A stretch of DNA of 64,000 bases from Ceratothoa steindachneri. Its lineage: Eukaryota; Arthropoda; Malacostraca; Isopoda; Cymothoidae. A program made the position numbers and the translations under genes. The stretch is taken from positions 68,531,720 to 68,595,719 of the forward strand of contig OZ018323.1 of the NCBI GenBank assembly GCA_963969495.1. The letters run 5' to 3'. The notes beneath the pieces were generated by a model, which saw only the letters and a program-made list of their open reading frames with translations, ran no database searches and was not told the DNA's origin. Shown piece after piece: positions 54,501-64,000 of this stretch. How positions within the stretch are numbered: position 1 is the first letter of the stretch; every line of letters begins with the position of its first letter.

Positions 54501-56470
54501 TTAGCGAGGTCGGGATCAGCCCGCCCAACATCCACAAGGCGGCGGATCCAACTTAGCGAGGTTGGGATCACCACGCCCAACATCCACAAGGCGGCGGATC
54601 CAACTTAGCGAGGTCGGGATCACCACGCCCAACATCCACAAGGCGGCGGATCCAACTTAGCGAGGTCGGGATCACCACGCCCAACATCCACAAGGCGGCG
54701 GATCCAACTTAGCGAGGTCGGGATCAGCCCGCCCAACATCCACAAGGCGGCGGATCCAACTTAGCGAGGTCGGGATCAGCCCGCCCAACATTCACAAGGC
54801 GGCGGATCCAACTTAGCGAGGTTGGGATCACCACGCCCAACATCCACAAGGCGGCGGATCCAACTTAGCGAGGTCGGGATCACCACGCCCAACATCCACA
54901 AGGCGGCGGATCCAACTTAGCGAAGTCGGGATCAGCCCGCCCAACATTCACAAGGCGGCGGATCCAACTTAGCGAGGTCGGGATCACCACGCCCAACATC
55001 CACAAGGCGGCGGATCCAACTTAGCGAGGTCGGGATCACCACGCCCAACATCCACAAGGCGGCGGATCCAACTTAGCGACGTCGGGATCACCCCGCCCAA
55101 CATCCACAAGGCGGCGCATCCAACTTAGCGAGGTCGGGATCACCCCGCCCAACATCCACAAGGCGGCGGATCCAACTTAGCGAGGTCGGGATCAGCCCGC
55201 CCAACATTCACAAGGCGGCGGATCCAACTTAGCGAGGTTGGGATCACCACGCCCAACATCCACAAGGCGGCGGATCCAACTTAGCGAGGTCGGTATCACC
55301 CCGCCCAACATCCACAAGGCGGCGGATCCAACTTAGCGAGGTCGGGATCACCACGCCCAACATCCACAAGGCGGCGGATCCAACTTAGCGAGGTCGGGAT
55401 AACCCCGCCCAACATCCACAAGGCGGCGGATCCAACTTAGCGAGGTCGGGGTCACCCCGCCCAACATTCACAAGGCAGCGGATCCAACTTAGCGAGGTCG
55501 GGATCACCACGCCCAACATCCACAAGGCGGCGGATCCAACTTAGCGAGGTTGGGATCACCACGCCCAACATCCACAAGGCGGCGGATCCAACTTAGCGAG
55601 GTTGGGATCACCACGCCAAACATCCACAAGGCGGCGGATCCAACTTAGCGAGGTCGGGATCACCACGCCCAACATCCACAAGGCGGCGGATCCAACTTAG
55701 CGAGGTCGGGATCACCACGCCCAACATCCACAAGGCGGCGGATCCAACTTAGCGAGGTCGGGATCACCACGCCCAACATCCACAAGGCGGCGGATCCAAC
55801 TTAGCGAGGTCGGGATAACCCCGCCCAACATCCACAAGGCGGCGGATCCAACTTAGCGAGGTCGGGATCACCCCGCCCAACATCCACAAGGCGGCGGATC
55901 CAACTTAGCGAGGTCGGGATCAGCCCGCCCAACATTCACAAGGCGGCGGATCCAACTTAGCGAGGTTGGGATCACCACGCCCAACATCCACAAGGCGGCG
56001 GATCCAACTTAGCGAGGTCGGGATCACCACGCCCAACATCCACAAGGCGGCGGATCCAACTTAGCGAGGTCGGGATCACCACGCCCAACATCCACAAGGC
56101 GGCGGATCCAACTTAGCGAGGTCGGAATCACCACGCCCAACATCCACAAGGCGGCGGATCCAACTTAGCGAAGTCGGGATCAGCCCACCCAACATTCACA
56201 AGGCGGCGGATCCAACTTAGCGAGGTCGGGATCAGCCCGCCCAACATTCACAAGGCGGCGGATCCAACTTAGCGAGGTCGGGATCACCCCGCCCAACATT
56301 CACAAGGCGGCGGATCCAACTTAGCGAGGTCGGGATCACCACGCCCAACATCCACAAGGCGGCGGATCCAACTTAGCGAGGTCGGGATCACCACGCCCAA
56401 CATCCACAAGGCAGCGGATCCAACTTAGCGAGGTTGGGATCACCCCGCCCAACATTCACAAGGCGGTGCA
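51525..56470. repeat. 52-bp GC-rich satellite, about 95 units
   Basis: The unit reads GGCGGCGGATCCAACTTAGC, GAGGTCGGGATCACCACGCC, CAACATCCACAA. Nearly every unit has a BamHI site (GGATCC). Units vary at a few positions: T/C in GAGG(T/C), ACCACG / ACCCCG / AGCCCG, and CATCC / CATTC. Rare private variants recur exactly 2,028 bp (39 units) apart: GCGACGTCGG at 53,048 and 55,076; GTCGGTATCA at 53,261 and 55,289; AAGGCAGCGG near 53,444 and 55,472; and ACGCCAAACATCC near 53,586 and 55,614. This shows a higher-order segmental duplication. Confidence 0.97.
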
Positions 56471-56579
56471 AAATCTCGTTCGTTGTCCGAAGGAGGAGGA
56501 GCAGAAAGCGGAGAAATGCACAGGTCATGTGAAAAGGGGTCAATAAAAGGGTAGAGAACGAGACAGGGAGTAGAAAGGG

Positions 56580-57290
56580 TGGGTGGAAGGACGAAGGCAG
56601 GGGGGTAAAGGAGAGGGAAGAGAGAGAGAGAGGGAGAAGGGAGCGGTGAAGAAAGGGGAGAGAGAGATGGAGAGGGGAGCGGTGAAGAGAGGGGAGAGGA
56701 GAAAGAGTACGGGAGTGGAGAAAAGAGGAGATATAGTTGGCGAGAGAGAGAGGAGGGAGAGAGAAAGAGTGAGAGGAATGGGAGGCGAAAAGTGGGGGGA
56801 TGTGGGGGAGGGGGGAAAGATGGGAGGGAGGGAGGAGAAAGATGAGGGAATAGAATGAATAGAGAGAAAGAGGGTAGAAAAGGGAGAAAATGGGGATGGG
56901 AAAAATGGGGGAGATATGGGGGAGATAGGAGGATGGATAGAGGAGAGAGAAGGGGAGATGGGGGTATAAAGGGAGATCGTGAGAGGGAAAAAAAGAAAGT
57001 GGGTGAGAGAGTGGACGAGGTGAGATAGAGGGGAAGAATGGGAGGTGGAGAGAAATGCAGAGAGAGAGGTGGAGGGAGGGAGAGGTTGAGAGGGGTGGAA
57101 AAAGAGAGTGGAAGATGTAGTGGGAGGGCAAGGTGGAGATAGAGGGGGAGGAGAGAAGTGAGGAGGAAGATAGGTGAAGAGATAGGGTGAGAGAGAGAAG
57201 GGGAGAGGGGATAGAGAGAGTAGGGTAGTTGGAAATATAGTGAGAGTAACGGGAGAGGAAGAGGAGGGAGGGAGATGATATTTGTGTGTG
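56580..57290. repeat. Polypurine (GA-rich) tract
   Basis: About 700 bp almost free of pyrimidines on the plus strand (GAGAGAGA, GGAGGGAGG, GAAAGAG units). The Ser/Pro/Leu-rich reading frames of up to 342 codons on the minus strand come from this composition and are not genes. The tract sits next to the 52-bp satellite. Confidence 0.9.
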
Positions 57291-57459
57291 CGTGCACCCG
57301 TGTGTGTCTGAGTGCGCTTGTGAATGTGTTTCAGATAAGTGGGTTCTAAACAAGTAAATGAAAAGCCCCTCATACGCCCTCAAGGGGAGACTCGTACCTT
57401 CGGCAAAGTTGTCCAAAGAGCAAATGTCATTATTAACATTTTAGAAATATGGCAAATCA

Positions 57460-58640
57460 TAGTTGCGACCAAAAGTTTTCGGACAAAAGGGTTTTCCTTG
57501 GATATGTCTTTGAATATGTTGATGTAGGTTTGCATGTGTGTCCAATACATCTGGAAAGCAAAATGAAAGTGCAAGCTTTGTCATGATATCTTTCTTTTTT
57601 GGGGGGTGGGGAATTTTTAAAATGGCGATGTTATTGAAATGTATGAAATCCTAGTGTTAGTATACGGTATGTTAAAGTCCAAATGTTTTCATATAACACA
57701 ACATTTTTGTTGATTGAAATGGTATTCCATGGTAAGAACACGTGTAAATATACCGTGCAGGAAAGTCTGATACACACCGGGTACACGAGGAGAGTCTCGG
57801 GTTTCGACAAATCGTCCGTAAGGGTCGGCAGATCACAGCCCGGTGTTACGGAAGTATTGAAGAGGATCCGAGAAAGTAGGGCCATCCAAGACCGACCTCG
57901 TTCGGGACAACCCAGGGTGAGTACGCAAAGTGACGACAGCTCTTTGAATCGCGTGAGACTTCGGGATCGTAAGAAAAATCAGTTCAGCTGCAACATGAAT
58001 GGACAGAAGGGGGGGGGGGTAATGGTTCCGTCAGAACAATCCGAACAAGGCCGGAAGTCAGTCATGTCCGCCCAGAAGACGCTGATCAACTTTCAACAGA
58101 AGCAACGTCGACATACTTGGACACGTGCTCACCGCAACTGTCCCATGCGTCAAGGTGGATGTGTCTTATGGTCCGACGAGTCCACGTTCCAGTTGTTCAC
58201 GCCTCCATGGGACGTTAGAGTCCGCAGGGGGCCAGAGGAGCAGTAGAATCGATAGTGCATAGTGAAAAAAGTAAAGCAGGTAGTCGCACTGTAATTGTAT
58301 GACTGCATGACAAGTTCAGGGATAGGTCGTCTCACCGCTTGTGATGCCACACTGAACTGATAGAAGTACCAAGCTGTCCTGAGAGATTACAACATGCTAC
58401 CCTCAACCCGAGACCTCTCCAGAAATGCCCGGAATGTGATTTTCCAGCAGGACAATGCCCCGTGTCATAAGTCTGCGTCCACCATACACTGGTTCTGGGA
58501 CAACAATATCACGGTGATGGACCCGAAAGGGGTCATAAGAATTCGTCAGCTTGCCTCCAATGTGCAAGTGAAGGCAGTCATCACCGAGGAGTGAGCCGGC
58601 ATCACACCTCTCAGGTGTCGGAACCTCGAAGAATAAATAC
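57460..58640 (+). mobile_element. Tc1-like DNA transposon relic
   Basis: Left end near 57,460 reads TAGTTGCGACCAAAAGTTTT CGGACA, typical of Tc1-group terminal repeats, but no matching right end was found. Coding: 57,683-58,246 carries the N-terminal region (LKRIRESRAIQDRPRSGQP) and, after a gap, VLWSDESTFQLF with the first catalytic Asp. Then 58,394-58,594 carries VIFQQDNAPCHKSASTIHW with the second Asp. The segment after VMDPKG is lost or scrambled. An internal deletion removes most of the part between the DNA-binding and catalytic domains, and stops or frameshifts lie between the blocks. Confidence 0.78.
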
Positions 58641-61475
58641 TCTCACTACTGCCAAGGGAGTTTCACTACGTTACTGAGCTTTATGTGCCAGTTTGGCGAT
58701 GCTGTAATTTTCAGATAGCTTCTTGTTGTGTTTGGGGTATACAACTTTACACCCCTGCATTTATTTAGTTTCCTAAAATTTCAATTATTAATAGTGTATC
58801 CTTACTTTTCCCATTAAAAATGACATTGATGTAATCGTCTACAACCCACATTTAATTGTCATCATTCTGTAATGTGAAAATCATTGTTTGCTCAAATTTT
58901 CATTTTAAAAAATATGCCTGATTTAGAAGGCGCTCCTATCTCCCCCCCAAATAGTTTGGCACATTGCTTTTACGACTTTGTGAGCTCCTGCTTAAATTTG
59001 GCCTGATTGTACTTGTGTAAATCCCCTTAAGATACGAAGTTTTCTCTATATTTAACAAATCTCCGCCGCTTAAGCTCTTGTCAATAGGAAATATTTAGGA
59101 ATTCATCTTTTGTTCCCATTTCATTCATTTTTCATTCATAAAGCATATATCTCGTTGGGACTATTATTTCGTTTATTTTAAAAGGAAAAATCTCTGATAT
59201 TCGCGTCAACAATTTGTCTTGGACAAATATATTAACTTCTAGGCATATCCTTACCGCTCTATAGCTAGAAAGGAAAGGTTTTGTTGAAGAGGCTAAAAAT
59301 TGAAAGGATGATCGGCTGATCTTTTGCATGCATTGCTTTATTTTTTGCTTAAGATTATATATTATAGAATTATAGAATAACGTATAATGTACACAAATCT
59401 ACGACGGTATCTAAAGAGAGTTGTATAGTACCCATGTATGTGTGTACTCCTTTCGATAAGGGGTTTTATTGTGCTCGCAATGCAGATTATTATGCGTGGA
59501 AAATGTAGTTTATTTGCACCCATTTTACAAGTACTCAAAAGCATTTTTTTAGTATATGTACTTAACAGTACAAATTTGGGCAGAATACAGGTACTTAAAA
59601 GAGCAAAATTGGGATACCCTCCCCCCCCACACACCTCCCTTGTGTGACCGGTCGAAAGAGAGCTTAAAGAAAAACTCAAGTTTTAGCCAGCATTGAAATC
59701 TCCCGAGATTGGACGAAGCGAGGGAGCAATGTTATCGCTTAATAAAGTCAAATATATTTTTTTTTCTGGAAGGCAAAGAATACAGTATAAACATTATATC
59801 CAGTTGTATTTAAGAGTAGAGTTCTAGTTTAGCTCTAGCTAATTTGAGCAGTGAATTCAATGAATGAATATGATCACATCACTCGTGGTATGGCGACAAA
59901 AAAGGATTATACACATACATACATGCAACGTAATATGCTTTTCGGTTATAATGATATGATAGATATGAATATAAATTGATGTCAAATGTTTTAATTTATT
60001 ACCGCTGTGAATGACGTCACTAGCTATATTGTAAGTTTTATTCGGGATATTATGGTGATAAATACCTAGCCAATATTTATTTAAAAGGTCAAATGTACAA
60101 GTGAAATTTTTTTTAAATTTTATTTTAAGTGAAAATTGGGGCTGGTCGTAAGAACTACTTTGGTCGTTAAGTAGATGATAAATAAATGTCAGAGGAAATA
60201 TGAAAATCATTGCCAAAATTTTCGATTCAGTGTTATCCAACATTCGTTTGTTTAATACTAAAACTGGTATAGTAATACAATATTAAAGTAAGTTAAGCTG
60301 AAAAAATAAAATAAAAAATAGGAAAATAAGGTAGTTTTTTTTTATATCAACGGAAGTTGACATCATTTACAACAATGGCTTGAGTTAGAAGTCAAAAGTA
60401 GGCTCACCTGAAAAGTGAATCACGAAGACAAGAAAGCTGAAATAAATACGAACGTTGCGCGTCATTATGAACGCTGCAGTCACAAACTAATCTTTTTGTC
60501 ACTATTATATCATATGAATGACACTTTTCATAAAATTCACCAAAAATATCACATAGATAACATGGTTAAGCAAGTATATCAAATAGTCACTAATCTATGC
60601 TAGCCTGCCTCAGTCGTTTGTTATTTACTACCGATAGTTGCCAAGTATTGCAAGAGTTCGAATATGGAAAGCAATTCCAGGCATTCTTGTTTCGACGATT
60701 TGAAAAATAATCGTTTTGATTCAAAACACTTCTAGTATATCGAAAAGTTGGTATTTCGTGGGTGCTTAATAACAAAATTACATTTTAGTAGTTGTTTTTG
60801 TGGTATACTTTCAATTGTTTTAGACGTCAAATGTAGCTGCATTATTTTTGCATCTTTGAAATCATTTTAACAATTGATCATTTTACTGGTGCACAGGATA
60901 CATTTCAAGAATTTTATACCATCGTAAAGATGATTAATCATGATTTAGAGGTCACATTTCATCAAATAAATTAATGTTTATATCAATTTAAACCACGTTT
61001 CCATTTTTTTAAGTTTCGAATAAAAATCAAAGAAAACGTTATGAAATTGAATAGTGACTAATCTATTTATATTATTTGTTTGAGACTCTCCTCTATAACT
61101 GATGCTACAACTTCTATTCCCCAATAAAATAATTTACAAGAACATAACAAACAATAGGGGCATAAAAACAACCTGGACCCACTTAGTTCCTTATTGCTAT
61201 CTTCTAAAATATACATAATGTATCCACATGGCGAGCAACAAAAATTGTTCATCCACTGAAAGAGGTCTTAGTAAATAAAATCAAAAGGACTTGGAATCAC
61301 ATTTTTCTTTTCTCCACAGGTAATAAAACTTTAATACCAAATAAATTAATTAATTAATGATTACCGACTTGATCACATTCTTTAAAATAGGTTCCAAAGA
61401 GGGAGACGTGACTCTCTTCATCTTCAGCTGATTATAGAACGAAAGCGAATTTGTTATGAGGTTCGTTGTCATTCT
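58641..61475. other. About 2.8 kb of AT-rich sequence, no gene seen
   Basis: Only short, unconvincing ORFs on either strand. I recognise no transposon, exon or RNA gene. Confidence 0.35.
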
Positions 61476-61479
61476 TATT

Positions 61480-61735
61480 TTTCCTATTCACGGGTGTAGC
61501 ATAGTCAACAATGCTGCGGCTGAAAGGTGTATGATTACGTACCCTCCCGTCCCCAACACCGCTGTTTTCTCTCCAGATTTCAATGGTTGTATGAGGATGT
61601 GTGTTAATATCTCTTCTACCTTTTTATTTCCTTCATCTTCACCACTTTCTTCTTTACAGAGCTCTCCTAGTAGTATAGTAAGTTGCGTCATCCGTGCCTC
61701 GTGGACGAGCTCCACCGACCGGATAATGGAAATCA
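61480..61735 (-). repeat. SINE-like interspersed repeat, copy 4 (reverse)
   Basis: Read on the minus strand it has AAAGTGGTGAAGATGAAGGA, GAGATATTAACACACATCC, GGTGTTGGGGACGGGAGGG, CAGCCGCAGCATTGTTGAC and ATGCTACACCC, in the same order as in the copies at 10,083 and 20,465. The short ORFs in it are chance. Confidence 0.65.
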
Positions 61736-62544
61736 CATAAAGATCAGAATGACAATCGCTTACACGTCCGAAGGCACCAGGGGCCGGGCCTCGTGGGGGG
61801 GGCGCAGTATTGTGTTTTTATAGCAAACAGCGATCGTAGAACCCTTCCTGGCTCCGCAGCATGTGTATGTGGCTATGAGTATTCCCGTAGTGGGTTTTAA
61901 ACATAACAAGGTCTGCTGACCAAAAAGTCACATGCTCTAAATTATTCTGATTTATGACCTTACGACCTTCAAAACTCTCAATAATTACTAGACTAACCTT
62001 AGGAGGACCTTGGAAGCTATATCATTCGAAAGTAAATGTCGACATAGGGAGATGTAGAGTGGCACGCGACTGAAAATGATGATAATTTGAATACGAAATT
62101 TTAATTTGAGTTTCTTGTGAAAACTTCGAAATTGAAAATTACTCTCGAAAAATAATTTTTGCAGAAAAAAACAAAATTTGGTTGAGGTGAAAACATTCTT
62201 TTCTTTATTTATAATTTTTCGTATTTATATTCATTTTCTACTGAATATAATTACATTAAAAAATGAATATAAATTCGCAAAAAAAGGAATATCCAAATTT
62301 AATTGGGAGAATAAGGGAATTTTATGTAATCAACGATAGTTTTTCTCTAAGTGGGGAAATGAGGGGGAAAACGAAGAAATGATCTACACAAAGAAGCGTT
62401 TTTACCCTCAAATATACAGCAAAATACCAACGAGCAAATATTTTTTGCGTCCGTCTTCTTTGCTCGTTTGTCACAATAAATCCAATTAAAAATTATCATT
62501 TTTGTATTAACATTTTTATTCACTTTTTATGTTTAAAATAATTT
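61736..62544. other. Unassigned AT-rich sequence
   Basis: No gene or repeat recognised; (A/T) runs around 62,100-62,300. Confidence 0.3.
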
Positions 62545-64000
62545 ATTTATTAAGACACCATGCAAAACAATATCCTTGACCTCAGATGCAATAAGCTCCC
62601 ATCGAGCAGAGAAGACCATAGTCTCAGACCACAACCTCATCACCCTCAACACAACATACAGGAGGAAGAGTACAATTAGAAGTGAAGAGAACAACACCGC
62701 AGGATCTTCTCCTTTAGCAACCGACAATTTATACGGCGAAAGCATCAAGTGGGAAGAGGTATAGTACAGTATCAACGAACTGGAGACAAGTTCTGGCCGG
62801 ACACAACCCCAATACCATGTTGGAAGCATTTACTGCCAAACTATTGGAAGTATGTAGTGCCCACATCCCAGTGAAGAATAGGCCAACCAGTAAAAGATTC
62901 CATATACCCAGGGATAGAAAAATACTAATGAGAAAGAAAACTTCCCTAAATAAACAAATAGGGAGAGTGAAAACTCAGGAAAGAACGAGGGCATTAAGCA
63001 CCAAAATAGAAGAAATATGAGAAAAACTAAGGCGTTCCCACACAGAACAAAGGGTACAAGAAGAAATGAGGGAAGTAAGAATTACAAAGCAGAACCCTAA
63101 ATACTTCTTTGGGTACTGCAAACGTTACTCCAAAATAAAGTCTCAAATCGGCCCTCTGCTTAACACAGATGACAGTCTAGCAAAAGACCCCAAAACAACG
63201 TGCCAGTTACTACTGCACCAGTACAGTCAAGTGTTTAGCAAGCCGAGGCAGGACAAAACTATGCAAAGTCCATTCGAATTCTTCATTAAGGATACATCAA
63301 GGGAACAGGCACAACTGACGGACATCACCATCTCAGTGAAAGATTTGGAGAGGGCCATCAGATAACTAAAGCCCAACGCTACAGCAGGACCAGATGGGGT
63401 GCCGGCAATTTTCTTTCCAAGTGCAGCAAGGCCCTGGCACTGCCACTCTGCATAACGTGGTGCTGCTCAATGGACAAAGGAGCAGTGCCAATAAAACTAA
63501 AGGAAGCATCTGTGTGACCCATCTAAAAGGGTGGAGATAATAGCCTGCCAAAAAGCTATAGGCCAGTTGCCCTCACATCCCACTTAATCAAGATTTGTGA
63601 AAAATGCATCAGAAATAGGATCACCAAGCATATGGAGAACCATCGCCTACACATCAACAACCAACACGGCTTTAGGAAGGGAAGGTCCAGCCTGTCTAAA
63701 CACCATGACTGGGTCTTGCACAGACTGGCTGAGGGTAAGAATGTAGATGTCGTGTTTCTAGACTTTGACAAAGCTTTTGACAAGGTGGATCACAACATAC
63801 TACTATACAAGATAAAGTCCTTTGACATATCTGGGAAGCTGGGCATCTGGATCCATGGCTTCCTAACAGGGCATCAGCAAGCAGTTGTGGTGGATGGATA
63901 CAGGTCACATGATACAGAATTGGTTAGCGGAGTCCCATAGGGATCAGTTCTGGGCTCCCTTCTATTCCTAGTGCACATGATGGACATTGGTGAGGGAGTT
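62545..64000 (+). mobile_element. CR1-like non-LTR retrotransposon, 5'-truncated, runs off the right edge
   Basis: Plus-strand ORF2 pseudogene. It starts within the endonuclease C-terminus (TIVSDHNLITL, 62,610-62,650), then the linker (62,817-63,365: YFFGYCKRYSKIKS, DLERAIR), then RT: CQKAIGQLPSHPT-type debris, NQHGFRKGRSSLSKHHDWVL, motif A VFLDFDKAFDKVDHN, GIWIHGFLTG, and motif B GVP, where the following Gln codon is now TAG (63,938-63,940), then GSVLGSLLFL. Other lesions: the frame change near 63,400 and a stop after SVxPI near 63,515. The rest lies beyond the window. Confidence 0.82.

Noticed and set aside
56388..57416. 342-residue Ser/Pro/Leu-rich ORF on the minus strand and two overlapping ones
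   Set aside because: They are the complement of a polypurine tract continuing into the 52-bp satellite; all three frames give similar low-complexity peptides.

Overview
This is a eukaryotic nuclear window, almost certainly from an arthropod. The evidence is a spliced multi-exon gene of a family I know from arthropods, phase-consistent GT-AG introns, many transposon relics (I-like, Jockey-like, CR1-like, L2/Rex1-like, RTE-like, Tc1, mariner, hAT), a short interstitial tract of the TTAGG telomere unit near 34,483, and long (TA)n tracts. A decapod crustacean is my guess but is not demonstrated. I recognise no bacterial operon, CRISPR array, rRNA or tRNA.

Left part (1-25,204): one host gene on the minus strand, read from high to low coordinates. 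I reconstruct seven consecutive exons (25,204-24,971; 17,173-17,005; 14,843-14,707; 13,134-12,925; 10,603-10,386; 7,070-6,916; 3,864-3,619). They have canonical GT/AG ends, agree in phase at all six junctions, contain no stop, and encode about 456 residues of a cysteine-rich extracellular protein (arthropod DUF7042-7044-type family, named from memory). The signal-peptide exon and the 3' exons were not found. The introns hold relics of Tc1/mariner elements and non-LTR retrotransposons, a SINE-like family, and several minisatellites. Three minisatellites lie flush against 5' splice sites and carry donor-like sequences in their units. A 39-bp array fills 1-2,470, presumably in the next intron or 3' flank.

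Middle part (25,850-50,200): mainly mobile DNA. It holds an internally deleted I-like retrotransposon lacking its RT core (26,090-29,400, minus), a 5'-truncated Jockey-like RT reading frame (31,810-33,664, minus), a broken multi-exon gene of a widespread invertebrate family of unknown function (35,045-37,364, minus), a full-length I-like retrotransposon with a 16-bp target duplication (38,613-45,547, minus), an internally deleted mariner between two (TA)n tracts (46,041-46,983, plus), and a three-exon hAT transposase gene with a BED finger (47,233-50,188, plus).

Right part (51,525-64,000): a 52-bp GC-rich satellite of about 95 units with one BamHI site per unit and a 39-unit (2,028-bp) higher-order duplication, a polypurine tract of about 700 bp, a Tc1-like relic, about 3 kb of AT-rich sequence in which I see no gene, another SINE-like copy, and a CR1-like retrotransposon running off the right edge.

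The most unusual observation is the repeated association, within one gene, of minisatellites with 5' splice sites (introns 3, 4 and 6).
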